From positions 941,879 to 1,005,878 of the forward strand of contig NC_066578.1 in the NCBI RefSeq assembly GCF_024679095.1: 64,000 nucleotides of DNA, read 5' to 3'. This document shows positions 1 through 13,191 of this stretch, piece by piece. Position numbers and translations under genes: made by a program. The stretch's first letter is position 1; the number at the start of each line of letters is the position of its first letter. The notes beneath the pieces were generated by a model. The model saw nothing but the letters and a program-made list of their open reading frames with translations, did no database searches and had not been told where the DNA came from. The stretch comes from Eriocheir sinensis. Taxonomy: Eukaryota > Arthropoda > Malacostraca > Decapoda > Varunidae.

Positions 1-148
1 CAGTATTGACGTTGCCTAGACCTTGCTAAGCCAAAAGTCCCGCAAAACGCGAGAAGGTAGGTGATTGGTCGAAGTCATCGATATGTCATCGATGCTTACA
101 CACGATTGGTCGGCATCCTCGCCGCCTCGCCCCAGTTGAACATGATGA

Positions 149-868
149 GTGCCAAATTTGTCTTCCAGTGAGTGGCAAATTATAGAACAAGTTGTCACCA
201 TCCTTCAGCTCTTCTTCCAGCTTACTGTTGAAATGAGTGCCGAATCATGCCCTCTCTCCACCGTTATCCCAAATGTAAGCACCTTGGCAAGATTCCTTGA
301 AAAGGCCATTGCACTCCGTACTAGGTTCTGTGCTTCTAGAAGTTCTGGTATTGATATCATGAGGTCTTGGTCATATGTTCTACCAACAGTGCTTGACCCA
401 CACTTCAAAGTACAATTCCTGAAAGACAAGGCACATGGGAAGACTTTGCTCCTTGACAAGCTGTTCCAGCACCACAGCCTTCATACTTCGAGTGTGGAGA
501 CGGTGGATGAAGCTGGTCACCTTGGTTGTCCCAATGACGAAGTACTTGGAGGTAGAAGCGAGGATGACTTCACGGCCTGCTTCCAGGAAATTGCTAGCTC
601 ATACGAGGAGGCGAATATTCCAATGACTATCCCCCAGAAAGATATCGCAACTGCGTCAGCCAGCGAAGTCGAGCTCTACCTCCGCACTCCACTGCTGGAA
701 AGAAACATATGTCCCCTGCAGTACTGGAAGCAGGAGGAAAAGTTCCCACTGCTGAAACAGCTAGCTGCAAAATACCTATGCACACCTGCATCATCAGTGT
801 ACTCTGAGCGTCTCTATTCGGAATACGGCAACAATTTTTAGGAATAGCGCACAAGACTGTCCGCCCTC
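149..868 (+). pseudogene. hAT-superfamily transposase, C-terminal part (broken)
   Basis: An open frame of about 230 codons reads as the C-terminal half of a ZBED/hAT-type DNA transposase. It carries the start of the catalytic-core C-terminus (SSSEWQIIEQVVTIL near residues 5-20), a PHFK segment and the hAT dimerisation region near the end (ELYLRTPLLE, then YWKQEEKFPLLKQLAAKYL, then SSVYSERLYSEYGNNF). In this family the last motif normally continues into a leucine-rich tail. Here the frame stops at 841, but a TRLSAL-like segment follows in another frame up to about 868, where a retrotransposon interrupts it. The N-terminal BED zinc finger and DDE residues are absent or lie left of the window; bases 1-148 gave no convincing coding sequence. 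The initiator at 149 is just the first ATG, not a natural start. It is a dead relic, recognised by motif order only. Confidence 0.82.
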
Positions 869-1425
869 GTATGGAGTATGCATCTCAGGTGTGGGGGGGC
901 TCCACTCACACAGGTCTCTAGGACAGAATGGAGTCTAAGGCTCTTCGTCTTATCAGCTCTCCTCCTCTTACTGATAGTCTTCTACCTCTTAAACTTCGCC
1001 GCCATGTTACCTCTCTTTCTATCTTCTATCGATATTTTCATGCTGACTGCTCTTTTGAACTTGCTAACTGCATGCCTCACCCCCTCCCGCGGTCTCGCCA
1101 CACACGACTTTCTACTCAAGCTCATCCCCTTACCGTCCAAATCCCTTACGCAAGAGTTAACCAGCATCTTCACTCTTTCATCCCTCACGCTGGTAAACTC
1201 TGGAACAATCTTCCTTCATCTGTATTTCCTCCTGCCTACGACTTGAACTCTTTCAAGAGGAGGGTATCAGGACACCTCTCCTCCCGAAATTGACCTTTCT
1301 TTCGGCCACTCCTCTAACACTTTTTAGGAGCAGTGAGTAGCGGGCTTTTTTTTATAACATTTGTTACCTTTTTTTATGCCCTTGAACTGACTCCTTTGCT
1401 GTAAAAAAAAAAAAAAAGAGGAGAG
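866..1425 (+). mobile_element. Jockey-like LINE, 5'-truncated 3' end inside the hAT relic
   Basis: This 3' fragment of a non-LTR retrotransposon begins around the VRPRMEYASQVWGG motif of the post-RT region. It continues (one internal stop) through ESKALRLISSPPLTDSLLPL and GKLWNNLPSSVFPPAYDLN to a stop near 1291. The 3' UTR contains the segment GAAATTGAC...CGGCCACTCC, then GAGCAGTGAGTAGCGGGC, then CCCTTGAACTGACTCC, and ends in poly(A) at about 1397-1411. The same 3' end recurs throughout the window. The 5' junction lies inside TGTCCGCCCTC, shared with the interrupted hAT gene, as expected for microhomology at a truncated LINE insertion. The clade label (Jockey superfamily) is an inference from the protein motifs. 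Confidence 0.82.
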
Positions 1426-1475
1426 ATGCTCCTGTTTCTCCACCACAATGGTAGAAAATTCTCCCGATAAACGTC
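1411..1475 (+). pseudogene. hAT transposase C-terminus continued after the LINE
   Basis: Directly after the LINE poly(A), the sequence encodes EMLLFLHHN, the leucine-rich tail that normally follows the hAT motif found at 770-868. The LINE therefore split one hAT reading frame. A possible polyadenylation hexamer AATAAA lies at about 1538 downstream. The piece is short, so the call depends on its context. Confidence 0.6.
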
Positions 1476-1639
1476 AAGTGCTGGTTGAGTTTTGTGGAAC
1501 ATAGTCTCATAGATCACCCCTTCTGTCTTGCATTGAATAAAGGATTGTTCAGTCACAAATATATTTCTCTTTAACCTAAATTTTAATCAAATATTATCTG
1601 TGTCTTTTTCAAGGTAATTATTAACTGTTATTTTGGTTT

Positions 1640-1742
1640 TGCAGTTATCCGGTTTATCCGGCCGGATACGAGAACTATCCGACATGGATACCGAATACCG
1701 AATAACCATCAATATCCGGCCGGGTATCCGGCCGGATAGACG
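1640..1742. repeat. TATCCGG-rich subterminal-like repeats
   Basis: Multiple direct and inverted copies of TATCCGG / CCGGATA occur within about 100 bp, downstream of the hAT relic. Short clustered motifs of this kind are typical of subterminal transposase-binding regions of DNA transposons, so this may be the 3' non-coding end of the hAT element. No terminal inverted repeat could be paired because the 5' end is outside the window. Confidence 0.4.
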
Positions 1743-1755
1743 ATTCAGTGCCCCC

Positions 1756-3010
<1,255 letters not shown>

Positions 3011-3124
3011 CCTGCATCTCGGAGGAGGGAGAGCCCCATTGCCCCTCAATTTTGTTTCGGGATGGCTGAATAAGTACAAAAGCGGCTCCCGCTCGCAGAA
3101 CAAGGCATGGGATTAATCATCAGA

Positions 3125-5754
3125 GCGCTTGCGTGTAGGCTCCTGGAAAGTTCTGAGCCTTTCCCTTGCCAATCGAATGGGCTCAGAGGGTGGATATAGT
3201 GGAACTCTCAAAGATGGTGAGGCCTGGCAGCGGCGAGATCAGTGGGGAGGGGGACACCTACTACTGGTCCGGCATGAGCAACGGTGCCTATCTCTGGGGG
3301 CTAGCTATAGGCACCTCCAGCCAACTGCACCCATTTGTGGTTGAGGTTACTCCGGTTGATGAGCGTATAATGCGAGTGAGCCTCATGCACTCTCTGGGCG
3401 TCATATCTCTTGTTGCAGTGTATGCTCCCACTGAGAGATGTGAACTGAAGAGAACAAAGTGTTCTACGCTTAACTCGACTCCTTATTAGACCAATGCCCC
3501 TCTCGGGGCACACTCAATGTCTTGGACTACTTCAGTGCTACTACTTGTACTGACAGGGTTGGCTACGAGCTATGTGTTGGTCCCCTTGGATTTGGTATCA
3601 GAAAAAAAACAGCTCTCTCCTGATTTTTTCAAGATCCAGGATATTGAAAATTGCAGGTTCTTGGTACCAGAGGCCAGAGCTGCATGGCTGGACTTGGTCC
3701 ATCAGCGTCGGAAGGGAAGCTAAAGACATTGACCACATCCTTGTAAGTACTCGTTGGTGGATCCTTCAAAACCGCAGGAGTTTCCGGAATCGTGAGTTCT
3801 TTCCATTTGAACATCGGGTTGTTGTTGCAACAATCAAGCTTCATGTTCAGTCAATAAAAATTCAGAGTTCCAACAATACAATGTTCCATCTCGAGTCTGA
3901 AAACCCTGACGTGTGCTCTTGAGTATGCAGTGACAGTCACGAATCGGTTCAAAGTGCTCAGCATCCTTGAGGACCCTGTAGAACTTTGGGATACCTTCAG
4001 ATGTGAAACTCTTAGGGTGCGGCCACACTGCACGCGGTTTGCTGGGAGGGTAGAGGGTAGCGGGACGCCTAGCGGGTCAGAGGCAAGAACAAACACATGC
4101 TATCTAATAGGAGTGGCCATACAGGACGCGGGTAGCGGGTAAGCTTGGAGGAAACCCGCTACCCGCGTCCTGTATGGCCACTCGTATTAGATAACATGTG
4201 TTTGTTCTTGCCTCTGACCCGCTACCCTCTACCCTCCCAGCAAACCGTGTGCAGTGTGGCCGCACCCTAACAGCTGCAAAGGAGTTCACTGGAGAGCGCC
4301 AGAGATCTTGGAGTGGTTTTGCCTCAGAGGAAACGTTGGAGAATATCGAGGAGAGTAGCGTTGCCAGGGTTGCTAGTAATCGGGACCAATATAGGGCTCT
4401 ATCGCGTAGGACTAGAGCTCTGCTGAGGAGAGACAAGGAGAGGTATGTCAGGAGTCCCGCTGAGGATGTTGAGGGCCATCTCAGTGGGAATGACCGCCGA
4501 CCTGTTAATGAGCCCTGAAGCAGCTCCGCTCCAAACCTCCCTCTTAGGTGAGCTCCATCCGAACAATAGATGGCTGCCTCGTGTCGGACATGGATGGGGA
4601 GAGGTCTCTTTGGCTGAGTACCTTGAGCAGTTGTATATGGCGGACCTGCCGAGTGGGCAGCTTCCAGTTGCTGAGTTGCAGATGGCGGATGCTGTTCCAC
4701 CCATCGATGAAAGCCCATCCTTTCTTGAGGTTAAAAAGGCTGTGACAAAGTTGAGGGGTGGAAAGGGACATGTTATTTGTAACACGGTGCGGAGCTGCTC
4801 AAAGCTGGAGGTGAAGCCATGCATGCAGTGTCGATCGCCTTATGGTTAATCGGTACCAGTTCTCCTGACTGGAACAAGTTCTGACTGGTCGTCCCTGTCT
4901 AAAAAAGGAAATGGGGTCTCCTGAACTGCATCAGCTGTGGCAGGCAAGGTGCTTGCCCACCTATTGCTGATGTGGATTCGCAGCCAGCTGCTTAAGCTTC
5001 AGAGACCTGGGCAATCCGGATTCACCCCTGTTAAGTCGACTATTGACCAATCCTAGCGCTTCGCAAACTGGTGGGACGCCGCCTTGAGTTTCAACAGGGG
5101 CTGCGTCAGTATCAAGGTGTTAGATTCAGTGCATCGCGAAGCAGGCTGGGATCTCTTGCGAGAACTGTTGGTCTGTTGACTGGCGTGTACTCTGAGACTG
5201 AAAATGTTGTGAAGCATGTGCGGAGAGGGAGATTGGGGGTGGGGGGATAGGCGTGTCTGACTTCTTTCTCGTGAACGCGGGTACGAGGCAGGGCTGTGTC
5301 CTTGCCCTATGACTTTTCACCCCTTGTATAGCCTGGATACTAGGATTGTGGATCAAAACCATTGCGGAGCATCTGTTGCTATTACCAAAGTCACTGACCT
5401 TACTTTTGCTCATGATGCAGTATTCGCTGCGGAGTCTCTTAAGCTTCTGGTGATGGCTCTCGTGGCATTGCACGAGCGGGTGAAGCTCCTGGCACTCCAG
5501 TGAGCCAAGCCCAAGGTACAGGTGTCTGGAGCCTTGCTAGATAAAACATAACAGTTTGTCCATGCGTGTGGGGAGGAGAGTGATATTTCGGAAAATTTCA
5601 CATAACCTGGCAGCGTAGTTCAGAAAAAAGGCGGGTCTTACCAGGAAATCTTACTGAGAATTGGGTTGACAATCAGTGTTGTGGACTCGCTCAGCACGAG
5701 TATATGGCGCTTTCGGTACCTGTGAAGAAGGATAACGATCCAGATCTTAAAGTC

Positions 5755-5760
<6 letters not shown>
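3125..5760 (+). mobile_element. RTE-like LINE (endonuclease plus RT), degenerate
   Basis: A long plus-strand non-LTR retrotransposon relic is split among frames. The 5' part reads as an apurinic-type (EEP) endonuclease: RVGSWKVLSLS, RPGSGEISGEGDTYYWSG, VVEVTPVDERIMRVSL, VAVYAPTERCE, and near 3640-3840 GSWYQRPELHGWTW and DHILVSTRWWILQN. A linker (DPVELWDTF) follows. After an inserted MITE (4012-4270) come RRDKERYVRSPAEDVEG, DESPSFLEVKKAVTKLRGG and the RT core, whose YXDD-type motif is mutated to FAHDAV (about 5405-5420). The 3' part (IGLTISVVDSLSTSIWRF, near 5650-5710) continues to about 5760, where a CR1-like element takes over. In related arthropod sequences this endonuclease is often annotated as craniofacial development protein 2-like; here it is a dead transposon. 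The clade assignment is tentative. Confidence 0.72.
4012..4270. mobile_element. Near-perfect foldback MITE inside the RTE-like LINE
   Basis: The 259-bp insertion is almost entirely palindromic. It starts TTAGGGTGCGGCCACAC and ends with the complement GTGTGGCCGCACCCTAA; the arms are about 120 bp with a loop of about 14 nt around 4141-4154. The left arm has roughly 10 extra bases near 4070, and otherwise only a few mismatches are seen. The arms contain repeated GTAGCGGG. It interrupts the LINE frame after the codons for CETL. No clean target duplication was found, so the superfamily is left open. Confidence 0.82.
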
Positions 5761-7385
<1,625 letters not shown>

Positions 7386-7416
<31 letters not shown>

Positions 7417-7424
7417 TAATAATG

Positions 7425-7490
<66 letters not shown>

Positions 7491-7491
7491 T
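7386..7491. repeat. (TAA)n microsatellite
   Basis: A trinucleotide AAT/TAA array with minor interruptions (TATAATGATAA). Confidence 0.96.
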
Positions 7492-7501
7492 AAGTGCGTG
7501 C

Positions 7502-7923
<422 letters not shown>

Positions 7924-7957
7924 CATTTATATGCACACTGGGACACATTTCTTATCC

Positions 7958-8037
7958 TCCTCCTCCTCCTCCTCTTCCTCTTCCTCTTTCCCTTCCTCTT
8001 CCTCCTCCTCCGTATCATCACCACCACCACCACCGCC
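7958..8037. repeat. (TCC)n / (CAC)n microsatellite
   Basis: A CCT-rich trinucleotide stretch ending in a short CAC run. Confidence 0.9.
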
Positions 8038-8892
8038 CTGAATCAATCCATGGCAAGACATAGGCCGTTCATGGACGTTCATTACCGTGCTGATACATTC
8101 CAATTCCCACGTAAGCGTTGCCCATAATTAGTAATTGCATAAAACATCCGCTTATCATCCTACCATTGAGACTTTTTATATCGGTTGTTTTGAAATGTCC
8201 TACCTCTTTTGGTCACTTTTCTATGCAGATATCTCGACTTATTTCATCTCAAGATTTAATTGCCTCCATTATGTCATCACCTTTGATTTCCATTTTTATT
8301 GATTTGCAGCTTGTTTTCTTATAACTTAAAGTTATTCCCAGCATCGATCTCACTATCCTCCCTCTGGCACATCTGAATTCTCTTTTCCGAACTTCTGGCG
8401 AGTTTCATGTTTTCAATCAGTAAGTCGTGACTGTAAGAACACACTGACTAGCTTCAAGCATAAAGTAAAGAGTGTCTCATAATGTCTCCTCAGTTTCTGA
8501 AGCTACTCTCGCCCCGTCATAAACGCCTATTTTGTTTCCAATTTTAGTTCGGCATTGGTTTGTATCAGGTGTCCAAAAACACATACGGCGGTATCATCAG
8601 TCAATCTCTTCCCTTAGAGAGTGTTTCCGTCAAGAGGTATTATCAAACGCTAGTTTCTCTTCCCCCTTCGAAGCTATCTTTCCATGTAGTGTTGGTACTA
8701 CTGCAAATCAAACAAACTTTGAAAACCGAAACATTAATACATTTTAGGTACATTTCTAAAATGGAAAATATTGTGTGGCAAATACTTATGTAAACAGTGC
8801 TTGATAAATTGACATACACTATATATAGCAGAAAATTTACATTGATGCGTTTAATTGGTTGGTACCCGTGGCTATGTTTGTTTCGCTCTCAG
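8038..8892. other. No recognisable gene
   Basis: AT-rich single-copy-looking DNA with only short open frames and no domain motif that I recognise on either strand. Confidence 0.5.
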
Positions 8893-9118
8893 CTCGTCCC
8901 GTCACCTGTGGGCGGAGCTTAGGAGACCTCGTTAGACTAAACTGCTTTTATTTTCTTTATTCTCCTCCTGTTCCATGAAACATCTATTTCTCCCTTCGTT
9001 ATTTCTCCCTTGTAAATATATTTTTAACTAGCTTTAGAGCTCCTATCAGTGGGTGGAAAATCGTATCATCTATGTTGCTGAGCTTTGCTTAAGCTCCACC
9101 CACAGGTGACGTCACGAG
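8893..9118. mobile_element. Candidate MITE with ~29-bp inverted repeats
   Basis: The arms at 8893-8921 and 9090-9118 are inverted copies sharing GTCACCTGTGGG and GGAGCTTA, starting CTCG, with about four mismatches, around an AT-rich centre. The right arm contains a cAMP-response-element-like TGACGTCA. No target-site duplication is clear, so it could also be an unrelated inverted repeat. Confidence 0.4.
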
Positions 9119-9473
9119 TTTGGAGATTGGCTGTGGGAAGCCCAGCACGGAGTACCACATACCACCACATACTCATACGGACTTGGGGAACATTCAAACA
9201 TGCGCCCGGAGGCCGAAGCCTGTCAGTCCGTCACTTTAACATTCATCCCAACAATCTTCATGCTTGTGGTTCGAAGTGCCAGCCCTACAAACGCTCGAAA
9301 AAGAGAACTGTTGTGAATAGTTGAGACTGAAGGGCGGGGCGTGCTGGCTGGGAGGTACGTTCCAGTGTTGGCTTGAATTATCATAGGAACCGTGAAGTCT
9401 TGAATAAACAGAAAAATATTGTTTCTCGCATTGTATGACTTTTTATATAAGGCCTAGAAAATTTAAATTGTTC

Positions 9474-9692
9474 TTATACCCAATTAATAATACAGCAACA
9501 TGGAAAAATGTTGTAATAAAGCATTAAATGTGGGAAGATTAGAAGGCCTTGCTTCACCTCCTCTTCGTCAAGAGAGAAAATTAGTTCATTTCTTTCCCGC
9601 TCGCCGCTTCGTGGGCGAACCTCTCGAGCCAGCCAGTAGCGGTCTCCGATTCTTGTAAATGTAGGACCGGTGACCTTGAAGTCTCGCTCCAC
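9474..9692 (-). CDS. Unidentified 72-codon open frame, possible exon remnant
   Basis: The first 50 residues of this minus-strand frame have a protein-like, charged composition (DFKVTGPTFTRIGDRYW, then LIFSLDEEEVKQGLL) unlike the low-complexity frames around it. No family is recognised. The last 20 residues are AT-rich filler. No clear splice sites or promoter were identified. It may be a chance frame, a transposon remnant or an old exon. Confidence 0.2.
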   Translation of the reverse strand: MERDFKVTGPTFTRIGDRYWLAREVRPRSGERERNELIFSLDEEEVKQGLLIFPHLMLYYNIFPCCCIINWV

Positions 9693-10400
9693 TGAGGAAG
9701 TCTTTGCCGATGAACTTAGTCAGGAGTAAACAACGCGCTCCTCTGCCCGTGTTTCCTTCACACTTAAACCTCAATAATAGCAAAAATGAGAAGAAAAACA
9801 AAAAATAATGATGATAGAAGTAATAATAACGATACAAATGATAACAGAGACAGTAACGACATGATACCAATAATTTATGAGAGTAGAAAGTAACACCAAG
9901 AACGGCAGCAATAACAGGAGAAGGAACACCAGAACATATTAACAGCAGCAGCGGCAACAGGGACAACAACGGCACGGCACTGCAGCCTTGACGCGGAAGA
10001 AAAGAGACGCAGACACAAAGGCGGACAGACAAAGGGACGGACAGGAAAAGGTAGAAATTCAGGATACTTATCATGAAAGTAAGACTAAAGAGAAGGGAGG
10101 AGGGGGGAAAACGAGGAAAAGATACCTCCATTTTACGAAAGCTCATCTTGTTACCCTTTCTCCCCCTTCCCCTTCCCCCTGCACCCCTTCCTTACCTTTC
10201 CTCACTCTACTCCCTTCCACAAAGAGACACGTAACATTACACAAATCCCGGCTGCTGCACACCTTGAGTAATCAGTGTTCTTTTTAATTACCGGCCAGCC
10301 CCTGCATGCACCATTACTGTAATCAACCCAAAGCCTTTATAATCCACGCTTCGGGGAGAGGGACGGCGAGGGAAGACGGAAAGGAGGAGGGGATGATGGC
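9693..10400. other. No recognisable gene; purine-rich and pyrimidine-rich stretches
   Basis: Contains ATAATAG-like degenerate trinucleotides (9775-9960) and a C/T-rich tract (10152-10205). The 186-codon minus-strand frame here is hydrophobic low-complexity sequence and is not credited. Confidence 0.5.
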
Positions 10401-10403
10401 GAT

Positions 10404-10500
10404 GACGGAGGAGGAGGAGGAGGAGGAGGAGGAGGAGGCAGAGAACGAAAAGAAGAAGGAGGAAGAGGAGAAGGAGGAGGAGGAGGAGGAGGAGGAGGTC
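10404..10500. repeat. (GGA)n microsatellite
   Basis: A GAG-rich trinucleotide tract with AAG interruptions. Confidence 0.93.
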
Positions 10501-10570
10501 AAAACAAGCTTATGAGGAGGGGGCAAAGGAGGACCCGGTGCGAATCAGCTTTTGTAAGATATGCTGGTGA

Positions 10571-10787
10571 GTGAAGACCAAGGTTACCAAATTATCGTAC
10601 TCAGACACTTAGCACATCGTATTTTCCAGTTTATGACACATCTATCGAAAACAAACACCAATAAGTAATGCTTTTAACGATAACTTTAACTGGAATCTCG
10701 TTATCTGTGTGGGTAGGAAAGTTTTGGGCCCTGGAACTGATAAATGCGATGTTTTGAGTACGATAATATGGCAACGCTGGTGAAGAC
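10571..10787. mobile_element. hAT-type MITE (201 bp) with 8-bp target duplication
   Basis: The element spans 10579-10779 and is flanked by perfect 8-bp direct repeats GTGAAGAC (10571-10578 and 10780-10787). It begins CAAGGTTACCAAATTATCG and ends, on the complementary strand, CAGCGTTGCCATATTATCG; the match continues through TACTC. An 8-bp duplication and CA-starting inverted repeats are diagnostic of hAT elements. It has no coding capacity. The middle (AAACACCAATAA, then TTAACGATAACT) is shared with the element at 12990-13183. Confidence 0.88.
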
Positions 10788-10879
10788 GAAGGACGCGGCT
10801 GTGAGGGAAGCGAGCAAGGATGGGGGAAGGGAAATGGACAGCAGGGAGGTTGTTAACAATCGTAGGAAACAAAACAATC

Positions 10880-11344
10880 AATCGGATGAGATGAAGGAAA
10901 AAAATAGAAAGTAGATGTTAAAATTACTGAAAAGAAAGTTATATTTTACTATCTTCTCATATCCTGCCAGCCCTAGCTATTCGTTGCCCTCGTTTCTCCT
11001 AACCGCTTCCGTCTTTACTCTTGTAGGCGTGAGTTGGTTGGGCGACGATAAGGTAATGAAAGGGTTTGAAGGGGGAGAGACACAGCGGGAGAAGTTTCAG
11101 AGTGTGGAAGGTCAGTAGAGTGCGCTCTTAAAGAAAATCCTGCCGATGTCTGTACCGCATCGCCTCACGCATCGGTAGAGCGTTTGAAAGGAAAAATGAA
11201 AAAACAAAAACATGCTTGGCGTTATGGAAATTGTTCAGGCGCTTAAATATCTACATCAAATCCCACACTAGTCGTTTCTTCATTAAGGTCAACATGCTGA
11301 ATCGCTTGAGCCATTCCTCGCGCGGCTGTGGCCAACACTTTTCG
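10880..11344. other. No recognisable feature
   Basis: Mixed AT-rich sequence; no domain, RNA gene or repeat that I can support. Confidence 0.4.
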
Positions 11345-11394
11345 TTTTATTTTTTTATTTTTTTATTTTTTACAGCAGAGGAGACAGTGCAAGG
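11345..11394 (-). mobile_element. Jockey-like LINE 3' tail fragment
   Basis: On the minus strand, CCTTGCACTGTCTCCTCTGC followed by TGTA and A-rich sequence matches the last ~35 bp of the Jockey-like 3' tail (compare 1372-1411). It lies at the 3' edge of the RT remnant that follows. Confidence 0.6.
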
Positions 11395-11990
11395 CAACGT
11401 CCATGGACTCGCAAGTAATGTCTGTGTCCTTGAAATGAAGGGACCAAAATTGCACTGCATATTCCTGTGGAAGTCTCCTAAATAAATTACACAAGGATAA
11501 CGTGACTCCCGCAGTCTTACAGTTATATTTCCTCGTGTACAACCAGACCATAACAGACTTAAATTCTTTGTCCCTTCAGCCACTGCAGAGGTTCCCCATG
11601 CATGGTGTACACACTGGTCCTGTGTCTGGACCCAGAGTGTGTGGCCTGGCACTCATAAAGGATGAAAACTATTACTTCTCATACCGCTACGTAATCAGGT
11701 TAAGTAAGGTCTTTTAGGATGATTTCGTAATCGAATGTGGCGAGGGCGTTCCAACCCATCAGTCAACTTCGAATTGTAAGATTTTACTTCCATTTCTACG
11801 TAAGGTGTTGATGTACATGGTATGTGAAATGAGGCTCAGCACTGACCCTTGTGGTACTCCGACAGTAACAGGGAGCCATTTGTAATTCTATCCATTGAGT
11901 AAAATTCTTAGACTGCCTCCGCTAACGCTTTATCTTATCCACGCAACCAGATCGCTTGCTATTCCATGACTCGTTTTATTCAAGGAGATG
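11395..11990 (-). mobile_element. CR1/L2-like LINE reverse-transcriptase remnant
   Basis: Minus-strand pieces in shifting frames read as a reverse transcriptase: SLRILLNG and LPVTVGVPQGSVLSL (RT motif B, near 11830-11880), a LGPDTGPV / MHGEPL segment equivalent to the KCKVMHLG region, and PQEYAVQFWSLHFKD (post-RT VRPHLEYAVQFWSP motif, near 11440-11480). Frames change several times, so it is inactive. Confidence 0.68.
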
Positions 11991-12478
11991 TTCGCGTGGT
12001 GGGAATAAGAAGGAAACAATGCATAAAAATTTCGTAATGAATAAAAAAAGAAAGGAAAAGTTTCTGGTGACAAGAGGTGATGGTGATGGGGAGTGATTGC
12101 CTTGTGCTGTGGAACTTGACTGGCGTGTGCTGGGGAGGAGAGGGATGCGGGAATGATACGGGCTCAGGGGCAGTTGGGGCTTAGATGACCTTAGATTCAA
12201 AGGATTCATTCATCTGCGTAAGATTTCTGAGGGAGATCGAATGGGCTGACGAAGAAACATGAAAGGTTTAAGGACTGCGATGGCTAAGAGGAGAAAATGT
12301 AGAGAAGTTGTGACTTAGAGGACGAAATAAAGGAGTAATGGGTTCGATTAAAACAATTTGAAAAGAGAATATTAAGTGGGGATACAACAGAGTGAAGAGA
12401 AGAGAAAGCTGACTGAAAGGAAGCGAAGGTTGAGGTGGTTGTGGGGACCCGGTGGACAGACCTTACCCTCTTGACTAC

Positions 12479-12888
12479 GGATTTGCTATAAGAAGACCCC
12501 ACCAAGACACAGTAGTGGAGGATTTCCTATAAGAAGACCCCACCAAGACACAGGAGTGGAGGATTTCCTATAAGAAGACCCCACCAAGACACAGGAGTGG
12601 AGGATTTCCTATAAGAAGACCCCACCAAGACACAGGAGTGGAGGATTTCCTACAAAAAGACATCACCAAGACACAGTAGTGGAGGATTTCCTATAAGAAG
12701 ACATCACCAAGACACAGTAGTGGAGGATTTCCTATAAGAAGACCCCACCAAGACACAGGAGTGGAGGATTTCCTATAAGAAGACCCCACCAAGACACAGG
12801 AGTGGAGGATTTCCTATAAGAAGACCCCACCAAGACACAGGAGTGGAGGATTTCCTACAAAAATACATCACCGAGACACAGGAGTGGA
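12479..12888 (+). repeat. 41-bp minisatellite, 10 copies, made from LINE coding sequence
   Basis: Ten head-to-tail units exactly 41 bp apart (starts 12479, 12520 ... 12848). Each starts GGATTTCCTATAAGAAGAC and ends CACAGGAGTGGA. The unit equals the LINE segment coding FLQEDI..LQEW at 63850-63910, and LINE sequence continues on both sides. Units 5 and 6 share a CATCACC variant. As 41 is not a multiple of three, the frame is destroyed. Confidence 0.9.
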
Positions 12889-12981
12889 AAAATGTAAAGT
12901 CATGCACCTTGGGAGGGGAAATCCAGCATACCAATACCACATGGAAAACACTCCACTATCCACCACAGAGGCAGAGAAAGA

Positions 12982-13191
12982 CCTGGGACCATGGTTGCCA
13001 GATAATCGTACACAGAGCCGCGTATTTACCGGTTTCTGGCTCAATACTGTTGCCGAGAAACACCAATAATTAACCATTTAAACGATAACTATATATGAAG
13101 GCAGTTATTTGGGTGATGAAAGCAGTTTTTGGGTCGGAAATCGTCGAACATAAGAGGCAGAGTACGACAATCTAGCAACGTTGCCTGGGAC
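12982..13191. mobile_element. hAT-type MITE (194 bp) inserted in a LINE, 8-bp target duplication
   Basis: The element at 12990-13183 lies between perfect direct repeats CCTGGGAC (12982-12989 and 13184-13191). The left end is CATGGTTGCCAGATAATCG; the right end on the other strand is CAACGTTGCTAGATTGTCG, and both continue TAC. The uninterrupted target is visible in the sister LINE copy near 63735-63750, which confirms the insertion and its duplication. It belongs to the same family as 10579-10779. Confidence 0.92.

Noticed and set aside
1..148. N-terminal continuation of the hAT transposase
   Set aside because: No frame upstream of 149 shows recognisable hAT motifs, and stops occur in all frames; the relation remains undetermined.
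4104..4718. 204-codon minus-strand frame
   Set aside because: It runs antisense through the foldback MITE and the RTE-like LINE; the sense-strand motifs explain the sequence.
12479..12888. CRISPR array
   Set aside because: Regular 41-bp spacing but no distinct spacers: whole units are near-identical, and the sequence is LINE-derived in a eukaryotic context.
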